From contig BFEA01000175.1 of the NCBI GenBank assembly GCA_003427395.1, forward strand, positions 1,470,707 through 1,498,400: 27,694 nucleotides of DNA. The letters run 5' to 3'. Below, one piece after another: positions 9,779 to 19,214 of this stretch. Made by a program: the position numbers and the translations under genes. Numbering within the stretch: the stretch's first letter is position 1; every line of letters begins with the position of its first letter. Under the pieces are notes generated by a model, which saw only the letters and a program-made list of their open reading frames with translations, was not told where the DNA came from and did no database searches. This DNA is from Chara braunii (lineage: Eukaryota; Streptophyta; Charophyceae; Charales; Characeae).

Positions 9779-10099
9779 CTACTTCTCTTCCTCGGTTAAA
9801 ATATCGTCATCTTCCTCCTTCAGTTCCATATCCAAAAAGGAGGAAGTGTCGCGGGAGGTGTGGCAGGTGTTTGCATCATCACTACCCGACTGAACATTCA
9901 TCGACGCACCTTCAATCAGAGTTTGAGAAGAATAGATCTCTGTTGGTTGTTGCATTTTCTCTCCCCCATTTTGTTTAGTCAATCGTGAACTAGCGTTCCT
10001 TGTCACCTTATCAACTCCATCAACCTCATCAACCCCATTCTCCTCCATCCTCTCACTACTCATTTGTCTTGATGTCCATTTTGATTCTTCGATCCCCAA
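9779..10099 (-). pseudogene. Acidic segment, probable LINE ORF1 N-terminus
   Basis: An open frame of 106 codons on the minus strand begins MGIEESKWTSRQMSSERMEE and ends LKEEDDDILTEEEK. It is rich in Ser, Glu and Asp, and there is no fold I can name. Plant LINE ORF1 proteins commonly have such an acidic, disordered leader before DUF4283, and it lies in the right place. It ends at a stop before the 86-bp inverted-repeat unit. A second open frame (10259 to 10056) overlaps its start and may be chance. Confidence 0.4.
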
Positions 10100-10314
10100 T
10101 CACACCCATATGATACCTTTCTAAATTTTGACATTTTCCAACAACCCCTGACCTAGCGTAGGGTGAGGTAAATATGTGTTTGTACAAAACATGTCGCATG
10201 ACTCGTTCATAAAAGAGCACTGATTCTAGTCTCTTTGCACTATGGTAGCCCAACTTCATTCCAAGATATGTTTGGGGAATCTAGAAACTAATCAAACTCC
10301 AATAGACTCACTGA

Positions 10315-10330
10315 TTTTTTTTTTTTTTTT
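10315..10330. repeat. T16 run
   Basis: Sixteen T residues just beyond the inferred 5' part of the LINE. No retroelement body with boxes or a target duplication was recognised on either side. Confidence 0.5.
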
Positions 10331-13300
10331 ATATGGAAGCAATAACGTAGTTCTTTTTTCTTTAATATTGAATCAAAAGCCTGATTTCCCAGGATGTACA
10401 ATATATCAGCCTAGTCGAAGCAAAATTACAAAGGTTACAATATGACCCCAACTCTCTCAAAACTCCCTCATTATTTCAACTCGTCAACATTGTCGAATGG
10501 GGTAGCAAGGTTTTACCTTACACTACACACTGCCCCCTTTCATTATCTTGTCATGAGTAAAATGATTCTTAAATACCTTTGAGCCGACAATGTAGGAGAG
10601 TAAAGTGTGTGAATAAAAAAAATGAAAAAATGACAATGAGAGACAACGTGAAACCTATGAGAATATGGATTCTGAAAATTACCTCTGCATTATAAATTTT
10701 TTCTTATTTTCTCATTATTCCTAACTTTCTAATGTTTTATTGTTATCCTTAATTAGAAGAATAGAAGAATAATAGACAAAAAATAAAGAATAATAATTGA
10801 GAGAATTTGACAGAAAAAGTGAGGGCATTACATCTAAAAATAGTACATTAAAACACTGGCTTTATTCCCTGATACAGGGAAGCAACTGGTAGGGGGTCCA
10901 GAGATAACGAGCAACGTGAGCAGGGAGGTATTATGGAGAGATATACCTTGTGTAGTAGTCTCTCTGCCACTATTTCGTAGATGATTGGTCGTAAACTGGT
11001 TTTCACTCGCCACTGTCACTGTACGTATCATTGTTGTTTTCTATGACATATCCCCTCTCAGGGTATAGTGCATGCAACTATCCACTGTGATGGTTCATCA
11101 ATTACATCCCTCACTAATGAGGTATCCAACACTCATTTTGATCCCAGTTATGTCAACGTACTAGCCAAATCATCCAAACAATCTCGCCTCCAACCTCTCT
11201 GTATATATCCCTCCACCCTCCAATTCGTGGTGACTCACTACCTATAAGCATATGTACATTTCTTTCCCTCTTGCTCCCCCCTTACCCTTTGTAAACGTTT
11301 TTGAATGAAACTGGCGCATACAATTTTTTGTGATGTCACTCTCTTCCTTTTACCACCCTTGGCCCTATTGCTCCCGTGCATATCATGTACCTAATGATTC
11401 TTGTCATTGATTTTAGTGATACAGTGTAACTTACTCTGACTTCCCTTTTCCATTCACCGTCAATCTAATCCATGTTGCTTACTATAACTCTTTCGTTGAT
11501 GGGATACACTTTTCACTTTCTTATATCCCTCATTTGTCGTGGCACTAAAGAAGTAAGCAGGAGTGAGGTGACCCAGGGAAATAAGAACATCCAGTATGAG
11601 CGCAATGTATACTTTCATCTATTCTCAGGTAGACCGCTTGATGACCCCTAATTACTAGATACACGTTTTTTAAATTTTAAAATTTGTCATCAAAACTAGT
11701 TATGCTTCGTAGCTATCCTCCCACACTCCAACGAGACAATGCTAAAATAATATCCTTGATCAATAATCCATTTGGCATGATTACATATCACTACCCTAGT
11801 CACGTAGGCCAGATGCTTACGTTGCAGCATGTCATATCAACAACCCAATCATATGATTGGAGACTACTATTGCTTCATTTAACAACGACACCCAATCATA
11901 AACAAAATGAAATGAGTGATTCAATCACCTTCTGTTCAGCGCTCTAGGATACTGCCATGCTACCAAAACCACAAACAACCGACTATATCCTATCAATACT
12001 CCACTAAATTCATTGTTGAATCTTTCAAAAGGGACGTCAACAACTTGCATTAAAGCCTACAGACTTGTATTCATCCACAATTGTTTGTCCACCACTCAAT
12101 TAGTTGACCAGCCTACCAACCTATCACCTGATTAGACCTTATTAAGATTTCAACATTGAAGAACAATCCTCCATTAACAAAGAAGCACCGATCAACACGC
12201 TATATCTGCACACTTTGGCATTGTTCCAGGGCTACCTGCACTAACGTCCACTGGCTATGGTAGCAGTCACTAGCTGTCTCGTAAGCCACAAGAGTCATTT
12301 ACTGCCTAACACGTGGATGAGGACTATGGACATACTACTTGGAACATGCGACAAATCAATAAGATAACTCACTGGGACACTGCTCATATCGTGTATCGGG
12401 TGTGTATTCCACGTTAGCCCTCAACTTGACTTCACGCAGTGCCTTAGGGTACCGCTCGTGAGCTAAGCATCGCCTCTCCACACCCTCAAGTCTGGAAGTG
12501 CGGAACCTACTACCGGGGGGGGACTCATATTACCAATGATAATAGGACCAAGGTGGATCTTTCAGAAAAACGAAGTTCGGGCCTCTAGAGAGTATCCTGA
12601 GCAAATCCAGAGTTTCAACCCTGATAGGCACTGTAATCAAGCCATGGATGTCCGCAAAGGTGGTCCTAGTTAAAATTCAACCACATGGATGTCGACTAAC
12701 ATGGTAATTACTATAATTAAACCACAAAATTCATGGGTATGTTCCAACCGGCTATGATAGGAGCTCCCCAGAGATACGGGTCAAAGGGTGGTGGGACTCA
12801 CCCTAACGTTGTTTGGTTTTGGCCATGCTAAGGCCATGGAAAGCAATAGCGGTGGGTTCTGAACCCAACACCTACTCAGTGGGGCTAGCATGAAGCCCAT
12901 AGAGGAGGCTAGGATTGATTGCAATCCCCCCCCCCCCCTTCAAAGAGCAAGTTGGGAAAACAGAGGTGTCATCGTGGCACGTCACAAAGGCGGGTTTCCT
13001 TTCACATAAGAAGTTTTGTTATGTAGTGAATTAGAGCAACGACATTAGGGGGAAGGCCCCAAAGGTATTATGTGTACGCAGCCATTAACACGACATGAGT
13101 TTCGTGGGTCAGCTACCGGAGCCAGATGGATGCCGGCACCAGCTTAAAAAAAGTTATGCCCGTTCAGTTTTGGCAAGAGAATGGTCACAAATAATCCGTA
13201 CTTTTGTTTTATTTCGACTTCATTAAGTGACCTGAGCGGTGTAGAATAAGTTGGAGTTTTACGACGCAAGTGAAATACCTGCTATATGGTTGTCGGGGCT

Positions 13301-13827
13301 CCATCTATGGATGGGGTGCAACACCAGGCAATCAAGGTCAACATCCTAATTATGCACAGTGATATGACAAGGAGAATTATGCAAGGGTGAGGATTGTCAA
13401 CAGACCAGTCAGACTGGCCAGGGTAACCCCAGGTGTAGTAGCCCCAGTAGTATGTATGAGCTTTGTTGATGTGGTTGACTTGCCGGAGATGACATAGTGA
13501 AGACTTATGTGGTTGATTTTTATTATTATTATTATTATTATTTTTACTTTGGAGCAAAATCTCACCAAAGAAGGTGATAAGAGCACCCTCCTTTAGTAGG
13601 ACTGTGTTGAAGGCTTTGTCCATTGCACAAGCGGTCAACAACTTGCTGAATCCTCACCGAAAATAATTATGAAGTGTGAAAGATTCGACGATTTTGAAGT
13701 TTTTATCAATCTGGTTTCAATAATTTAAAAGGTGTTGAAAACTTAGAATTCCCCTCCGCTGCATAATGTTGAACATTTTGAAAATGTTGAATATTATGAA
13801 TGTCCCCTTTATATCCCAATGCAAATA
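10331..13827. other. About 3.5 kb without recognisable genes
   Basis: Frames are short and unlike known families. Minor features are G8 at 12515-12522, C13 at 12926-12938 and an ATT/TTA microsatellite at 13518-13543. A TGTATATAT sequence near 11204 resembles a TATA box but has no linked gene. The 119-codon minus-strand frame at 13282-13641 runs through the microsatellite (its Asn run) and is probably not coding. Confidence 0.5.
13518..13543. repeat. Trinucleotide microsatellite (ATT)n
   Basis: About eight ATT/TTA units with flanking T runs. Confidence 0.9.
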
Positions 13828-14185
13828 GACGTTGAGGATTCTGAAAACTCTGAAGTGGTGACGATGCTCGAAGTTTTGAACACCCCCTCAATGCATCAAT
13901 ATGACTTTTGACACTGAAGATTTTGAAAATTTTAAAGTGGCGAAGTTGTTGAAAGTTTTGAACCTCCCCCGACCTCTCCCTGTTTTGTTTCTTTAAGGAG
14001 GGGTTGTTCATAATTTTCAGCACCTTCACCACTTCAAGAATTTCAAAATTTTCTTAGTCTAGATGTATATTAACGTTGAAGATTATGAAAATTTTGAAGT
14101 GGTGAAGATGTTGAAAAAACTGAACCCTCGCTCCTTTCCCATGTTTTGTTTTGTTTTGGGGGAGGTGTGTTCATAATTTTAGTAC
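13828..14185. repeat. Degenerate tandem array, 162-bp unit with internal inverted copy
   Basis: Units start at 13910 and 14072 (period 162), preceded by a partial unit at 13828. Each direct unit carries GTTGA(A/G)GATT.TGAAAA, GAAGTGGTGA and a TGTTTTGTTT tract, and ends with TTCATAATTTT.AG. The segment 14008-14053 is an inverted version of the GAAAATTTTGAAGTGGTGAAG core, so each unit can fold back on itself. Confidence 0.7.
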
Positions 14186-14229
14186 CTGTGTAAATGATGG
14201 GTATTAGTGGACCTGTTAACCACCTCTCG

Positions 14230-14270
14230 TCCATTGGTGGAAAGCAACACCTGTCGAAAACCGGGTCCAG
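14230..14270. repeat. Dispersed repeat, copy 2 of 3
   Basis: TCCATTGGTGG...CAACACCTG...AACCGGGTCCAG, matching 84-124 closely and 15061-15104 more loosely. Beyond this block it shares a TTGATACATGA-like sequence with the third copy. Confidence 0.55.
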
Positions 14271-14321
14271 TATCCTTGTATTGATACATGAAAGAGTGTT
14301 TGTCCAACGAGATAACGGGGA

Positions 14322-14491
14322 TACATGTACAACGTGTGTGACTATTGTGTGGCTTGGTTACTGGTGGTAAGAGAGGAATATCGTAAGTGGCATACACCTA
14401 GTGAAAGGGTACCACCTATGGCAACATGACCGATTGTAGCAAACAGAATGACAAAGGCAAGTGTACAATGTGTGTAACTATTTTGCGGCTA
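14322..14491. repeat. Direct repeat, period about 136 bp
   Basis: GTACAACGTGTGTGACTATT at 14327 recurs as GTACAATGTGTGTAACTATT at 14463, each followed by TGTGGCT or TGCGGCT. Weaker similarity continues upstream (ACATGA, CAA, GA.AA.G). It is an old tandem duplication. Confidence 0.6.
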
Positions 14492-15060
14492 GCATGTTGG
14501 TGATGATGGAAGGACATTGGTTTCATGTATGATTGCTTGTGTAGTCTGTGTTTATTTATTGATATGAGATTGTGTTGAAAAAACTCAGATAGGAACAAGT
14601 TTATCTGACAACCATGTCTCAATTACGATGCTTAATCAGGATTGAGGTCCTGGACCTACTCAAAAATTATACTCGAAAATGATCACATGTAGTTGGATTG
14701 AAAAAAGAATTAGTACCCTTTAAGCCCTGAATACCTATGCTAACCAAAGTTCGACAAATAATCTCGACAAATAATTCTCTGGATAATTGGGACAAGAATA
14801 ATCCCATGAAACAACAATAATTGTTATGAATTAGGTCGGACACTTGTGGATATATTGCAAGGGTCGTCCTTTAATGAACAAAGGGGGAATCTTATTTGTA
14901 CCCTGTTTAAACATGAAAATTGTATGTATACCCAGTCCCAGTACCTATCTTGCATATATACCCAAGAATTGTTGTGCAGGGTTGTTGTTGTCGTTGCAAG
15001 CCCACTATCGCAGTGGTGGTGAAAGAACCACTAGAATTGAGTATTTGGCTGTCAGGCTAT
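14492..15060. other. No gene recognised
   Basis: AT-rich sequence. The only structure noted is a short direct repeat, TCGACAAATAAT, at about 14751 and 14764. The 81-codon plus frame at 14844-15089 has no recognisable motif and runs into the dispersed repeat. Confidence 0.4.
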
Positions 15061-15104
15061 TCCATATATTGGTGAGGAGCGACACTTAGTGGGAACCGGG
15101 TCCA
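15061..15104. repeat. Dispersed repeat, copy 3 of 3
   Basis: ATTGGTGAGGAGCGACAC, then GGGAACCGGGTCCAA. The minus strand begins TGTTGGACCCGG, which could be an LTR start. No matching end was identified. Confidence 0.5.
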
Positions 15105-15561
15105 ACATCTCTTGAATACATGATTTACCACACAACTTATTTGAGTCTGTCGGATGCTCGGGCTATGGTTTTTTCCCTGCCTGTCCTAGAGCTCATTTTT
15201 TTCCTGTAGGACTGCAAATATTACTCTTTGTGTCCAAGAGCTTCCCTCTTTCCACTAGCCCAACGAACTTCCTAAAAATTTCAATTTGTTTGTTTTTGTC
15301 TAGTATCCTCATTATTCCTCCAATTTGTATCAAATCCAGGGAAGTGCAGCCCGCCCTTTTGACAGTTGGAGACAAGCCCAACACTCGTGTGACAATGTTT
15401 GTGGAAGTATGAATATGTTGTGCCCTACGCTGACCCCGTCACCCTCCCCCTCTCCCCAGCTGAATGAATATTTTATCATATTGTGTCACCCATGACAACT
15501 TCATACATTATATTGGGGATGTTCGGAGGCAAGGTACTTTTGGAGGACTGATACATTGTCG
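15105..15561. other. No gene recognised
   Basis: Overlapping 60-63-codon frames occur on both strands at 15193-15412. They are mirror shadows of each other without family motifs. Confidence 0.4.
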
Positions 15562-15591
15562 GAGCAGAAACCCTTACAAGGGTATCTGCTC
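15562..15591. repeat. Two-tier hairpin A (ACCCTTACAAGGGT core)
   Basis: Outer arms GAGCAGA and TCTGCTC are perfectly complementary. The inner arms ACCCTT and AAGGGT are separated by AC. One unpaired A lies on each side between the tiers. The core and the GTTGTCGG-like flank recur at 16583-16612. Confidence 0.8.
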
Positions 15592-15819
15592 GAGATTTTG
15601 AATGTTGGACACTTTTTTTTTAACCGCGGGACTTTATGAGACACGTGTCCGCCAAATGTTATCATGACAGAACCTGTGACCAAGAGGCTAAATTGTTTTT
15701 TCGGACGTCTGTGACGTCCAGAAAATACTTGCCGTGACCGGCAATGCAACCGGTTGTAGTTCGCATTTATAGAGGCCATAGGCATATGCGATCGTTGGAA
15801 TACTAAATCTAAGAGTCTG

Positions 15820-15917
15820 TTCTACTTAAAATATTGGCGCGACTACTAAGTCACACAATTCAGAGTATTCTACTTAAAATAATGAAACATGGCGGTTAAG
15901 TCGCTTGATTCAGAGCC
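15820..15917. repeat. 48-bp tandem duplication
   Basis: TTCTACTTAAAATA begins at 15820 and 15868. Both units end AAGTC.C...ATTCAGAG. Two units only. Confidence 0.7.
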
Positions 15918-16582
15918 TAAGTGGTTGCGTCGGGTACACGGTCATGGTACGGTAGGAAATTGTCGCCTATTTTTTCATAACCGCCACCCGAGGAAATAGT
16001 TATTAGTGGGGGACCACGTACTGGGGTTTGAAGCCTTAATGAAGCCTTGGGGGCTAGATGGTCCACCCAGCCAAGTTGGGTGTTGTCCATCCGGACGCAG
16101 ACCAGCCAAGCCAAGGGTTTGGGGCCTACTTGGTCGTAACTCTTCAAATAAAAGAGTCGCGAGGTTAAGTCCTGTAATAGAGGCTAACCCAGTAGGTACG
16201 ACATCGGACTCTCACCCAACAAACAACGGGATTGAGCCCAATGGAGCCCACTGGGCTAACTCCTTTTGTTGGAGTATCTACCAGTAGGGCAGCCATTTGG
16301 ACGAGGTTAACTTCAACTGCGTGATCTTGTCGATTGTGCGGATGAAGTTGGATGTGCAGATCAGCAAGCCCTGCGCAAGGGTGAGACGTGTAAATCGACA
16401 ATGGTTCATTTTTTTTTTTCTTTTACTTAGTTCGATTTCACTGGGAACCGAACTTGGACCTGCTTTGCGCAAGTTAGTGGTTGGGCCGTGAGTAGGGTTG
16501 AACATGGGAGCAGTTAGCATAAACCAACGGTCGGAGGAAAAAAAAAGAAAACTAAGACAAGAACGCCGCATGGCGCGTTGTC

Positions 16583-16612
16583 GGTGCGAATACCCTTACA
16601 AGGGTATCCACC
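16583..16612. repeat. Two-tier hairpin B (ACCCTTACAAGGGT core)
   Basis: Inner arms ATACCCTT and AAGGGTAT are separated by AC. Outer arms GGTG and CACC replace the GAGCAGA/TCTGCTC pair of hairpin A. The flank reads TTGTCGGTGCGAA here and TTGTCGGAGCAGAA in A, so the two are related copies with different but complementary outer stems. Confidence 0.8.
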
Positions 16613-16962
16613 TTGGTTCTTGCAAGTAACAGAAAGTAAGTTTGATTTAAAGTCTAGGTATACCGCGTGGGGCGCGGCGGCGTCTGTGGTTCACATTGAC
16701 TATGATGGTTGACTAGAGCAGAGAGTGTGTGGGCGCGCAGGCTTGAGGCGCGCGTGATTTTATTTGTTAATGGTTGAAGAACCGGCATGATCACCGACCA
16801 TATTTTTATTTTCTGATTAAACTAGGATTGAAAAGATTTTCGTCCGGTGATTGGTACGTTTGCCTATGACATGTGTGTAAGTGTGGAGGATGACATCGAC
16901 AACAATGTGATTTTTGGAAATGTTTCAGGAGGTCTACGCGTCACGCAGTACCCGTTTATTTA

Positions 16963-16995
16963 GGCCTTCGTCAAGGCTAGACCCAGCCTTGGGCC
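16963..16995. repeat. Hairpin CAAGGCT / AGCCTTG
   Basis: Seven-base perfect arms with a 6-nt loop (AGACCC), bounded outside by GGCC on both sides. Confidence 0.7.
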
Positions 16996-17120
16996 ATGTA
17001 CTATTGGTTACGATGTCGGTCTTTCATCGGAGAGATTCAGGGATTGAAACTAGAGAGTGGCGGCGCTGGAGTATTAATGCGGTTGAAGAAACCGAGGGAT
17101 TGAGGGTTCCGCGAAACTAT

Positions 17121-17176
17121 CCCCCTTGGTTTTGTCAGCGGTGCCAACAACAGCCCGGTTGGTGAAACCAAGGGGG
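17121..17176. repeat. 12-bp perfect stem-loop with nested hairpin
   Basis: CCCCCTTGGTTT (17121-17132) pairs with AAACCAAGGGGG (17165-17176). Within the 32-nt loop CCAAC pairs with GTTGG. Confidence 0.8.
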
Positions 17177-17207
17177 TATCACGGTCCCCTCCCCTTATTT
17201 TCCCCGA

Positions 17208-17230
17208 GGTTCCGATAGCTTGCCGGAACC
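17208..17230. repeat. Hairpin GGTTCCG / CGGAACC
   Basis: Seven-base perfect arms around a 9-nt loop. It lies about 65 bases before the PBS-like sequence. Confidence 0.7.
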
Positions 17231-17295
17231 ATTTTTATTGTTTTTATTTTTGTTTAATTTTATGAAGTTCAAAAGCCCCGCTTTAGGAACAGGGC

Positions 17296-17304
17296 TGGTA
17301 TCAG
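17296..17304 (+). promoter_or_regulatory. Weak PBS-like TGGTATCAG
   Basis: TGGTATCAG is the first nine bases of the plant initiator-methionine tRNA primer-binding site used by LTR retrotransposons. The following bases (TTCCGAGG) do not continue the match. It is preceded by GGAACA GGGC, which could be an LTR end plus a short spacer. A nine-base match can occur by chance, and no gag-pol follows. Confidence 0.25.
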
Positions 17305-17453
17305 TTCCGAGGGTCGGGAAGGAGTCAGCGGGCCTGACTCAGTTGATACGCCTATGGAACACAGGAGGAGTGGACCGTGGAGTCAACATGTGCATGACCG
17401 ACGGGGACTTGGCTCCTAAGCCAGGAGAAACAGGGTGGCGTGGGTCATCCGTG

Positions 17454-17519
17454 GGTTCCCGATCGCCAGCCACGACTCTGCTGTGGGAGGTTTCACTTTG
17501 AGCATGCCGATTGGGAACC
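17454..17519. repeat. 11-bp stem with 44-nt loop
   Basis: GGTTCCCGATC (17454-17464) pairs with GATTGGGAACC (17509-17519), with one G.U pair. A smaller hairpin, CTCCT/AGGAG, lies just before at 17413-17427. Confidence 0.6.
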
Positions 17520-18878
17520 AAGAAGCAGTGAACCGTGCTTGGGCAGAACAACCGATCACAATGGTAGAGGTCACAGGCACATGGAGCATGTGCCCACTCT
17601 AGGCTTTGAGGCCTTCATTTGAATATTTGCTGCTACCCCAGAGACCCGCACAAGGGCCGACTCTCTTGGGCCCATGCGTAAGACCCATAGTAGAGTTGTG
17701 CCCTTAGCTCAGCAATCGGCGGGGTGTGTAGAGGGCTATCCGTTTGGAACCCGTGCTGGTGAGCCTCTGTTTCAAGCCGAGCGACCGGAAAGAAGTTCGG
17801 TGTTTGAGTTTAGCCGGCCGTCGACCTTGGATTTAACAATGGCGAGCTAACAAAGTCGGCTACTGACCGATTTCTTCTTTCGAAGCTTCTTTCAGAAACG
17901 GCTGGAGCTGCCGGGCGGACCAGTGCGCTAAGTACCGTCAGATAGTCGAGAGGGAAACGACGGGCGCGAATGCAAGAGGAGGAAGGGGGGTGTGCGCAAA
18001 GTTTTGGAAGAGAGACCGGTTGAAAGGAGGAAGGCAACGGAGGCAGTAAAGGCAGCGAAGAAAAGAGGCCGAATCAAGATGGGATCTGACATCGGGTGCA
18101 TGCGCAGCAGGGAGGAACGCAGCGACAGGGGAGAGGCTATGGCGGGGGTAGAAGGTGCCGAGCGACCCCAATCCTCAACGAATTTCGGCAAACTAAGAGC
18201 CGAATCCGAGGGTTTGGGCGGGGGTGACCTCGAATCTGTGGTCAGTTTTTGTAGAGGATTAGTAGTTAGGAAGTTAGTTGAGGAAAAGGTTGTGCGAGGG
18301 AGGGTATTGCAGAGGCGAATAATTAGTATTTCCTCTCGGATCGTGATAGGATCGAGCGAAAGGAAGTAGTGGGTAGGGGTTTTGAGGTGATACAAACTCC
18401 AAGGCGATGTTACTTTAGTTAGTACCGTAGCAGGTAGCTAGCTGCAAGGAGTAGCGGTTGCGCTGCGTGTGGGAAAAGGGGATTAGCGGGAGGTTCATTC
18501 TCATTTTTCACATCCTGATGAACAATGAAGTATGGCCACTCTCGAACGGTGGGGGGGGGAGGGCATTTCGGATCGCAAGCGTTGATAAGGGGGGTTGAAT
18601 TTGTTGGAGAGAGGCCTTTGCTGAGATCCGAAGGGCCATCGGGAAGGTCTAGAGCTAACAGTTGGACTTCAGTTTGACCAAGCTGTGCGTAGTTTGGCCA
18701 TCATTGCGGGGCCCTCAGGTGTATGAAGATAACAAGGCCCTCTCCTGAGAGTTGAGTTTGTCACCCTCCTGTATCTCGAGAGTCTCAAACCCCTCGTTCT
18801 GTCCTTCTTACTCTAAGTTTAATCCTGGTTACGAGAGGTTGGCGGCAGGTGGGATTGCAACACGTAGGACCGCAACAA
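17520..18878. other. GC-richer stretch, no gene recognised
   Basis: The longest frames are 155 codons on the minus strand (17928-18395) and 125 codons on the plus strand (17992-18369). They overlay each other and have biased compositions (Ser/Pro/Leu against Arg/Glu/Lys), the usual mark of purine-rich DNA read on both strands. I cannot assign either one. A diverged gag leader cannot be excluded. Confidence 0.35.
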
Positions 18879-18938
18879 GACTCTGTGGGGAGTCAGCCCA
18901 TCGATTGCAGGAGCTCTGCCGGAACTCAGGAGGAGTTC
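18879..18938. repeat. Three consecutive hairpins
   Basis: GACTC-tgtggg-GAGTC (18879-18894), GCAG-gagct-CTGC (18907-18919) and GAACTC-aggag-GAGTTC (18922-18938) follow one another with gaps of 12 and 2 bases. Confidence 0.65.
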
Positions 18939-19214
18939 TGGAGGCACGGAACTTACAGATAACCATTGTTTTCCTTCTATAAACCTAGCTATAACCCATT
19001 ATTTGTATTCCTTGTTATATTTTGACTGCATATATTGCTTGCATCCCTACTTTGGCTTTTAGTTTGACTTTCAAGTGAAACCACACTTAATTAAAGGAAT
19101 GATTGCGCAAGCTGCAGTTTCAGTTTTGTTGGTTTGATTGAAAGCAGATTGTGGGGTTGCATCTGGGGGAAGGATAAGAGAAAGGCAGTATTGCATGTTT
19201 GACTGTGTCAACCA

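Larger units (their letters stand above)
314..10099 (-). mobile_element. Large decayed plant-type LINE (non-LTR retrotransposon)
   Basis: Fragments of both LINE ORFs occur in the correct order on the minus strand. From high to low coordinates they are: acidic ORF1 N-terminus, DUF4283-like domain, zinc knuckle, APE endonuclease, reverse transcriptase and zf-RVT. The gap between RT and zf-RVT, once the 332-bp insertion is removed, is about 400 codons, which fits a plant L1-type ORF2. Premature stops, frameshifts and lost catalytic residues show it is dead. At least three inverted-repeat elements have inserted, so it is among the older layers here. The span is longer than a usual plant LINE (6-7 kb) even after subtracting them, so further unrecognised insertions are likely between 4.9 and 5.9 kb. 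The exact ends and target duplication were not found. The order of domains makes a single element more likely than several fragments, but this is inference. Confidence 0.75.
15918..17295. other. Non-coding, hairpin-bearing stretch
   Basis: No protein family recognised in any frame. The 83-97-codon frames at 16006-16571 overlap one another on both strands. The hairpins at 16583, 16963, 17121 and 17208 are listed separately. Confidence 0.4.

Noticed and set aside
11200-11215. TATA-box promoter at TGTATATAT
   Set aside because: No transcript-like or coding sequence follows, and the motif is expected by chance in AT-rich DNA.
13282-13641. 119-codon minus frame containing MDKAFNTVLL, slightly like an RT motif A
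   Set aside because: The frame runs through an ATT microsatellite as an Asn run, and no other RT motif lies in order nearby.
17928-18395. 155-codon minus frame and 125-codon plus frame overlapping it
   Set aside because: Purine-rich strand bias opens both strands at once. Composition is Ser/Pro/Leu on one strand and Arg/Glu/Lys on the other, with no motif or neighbour to support a gene.
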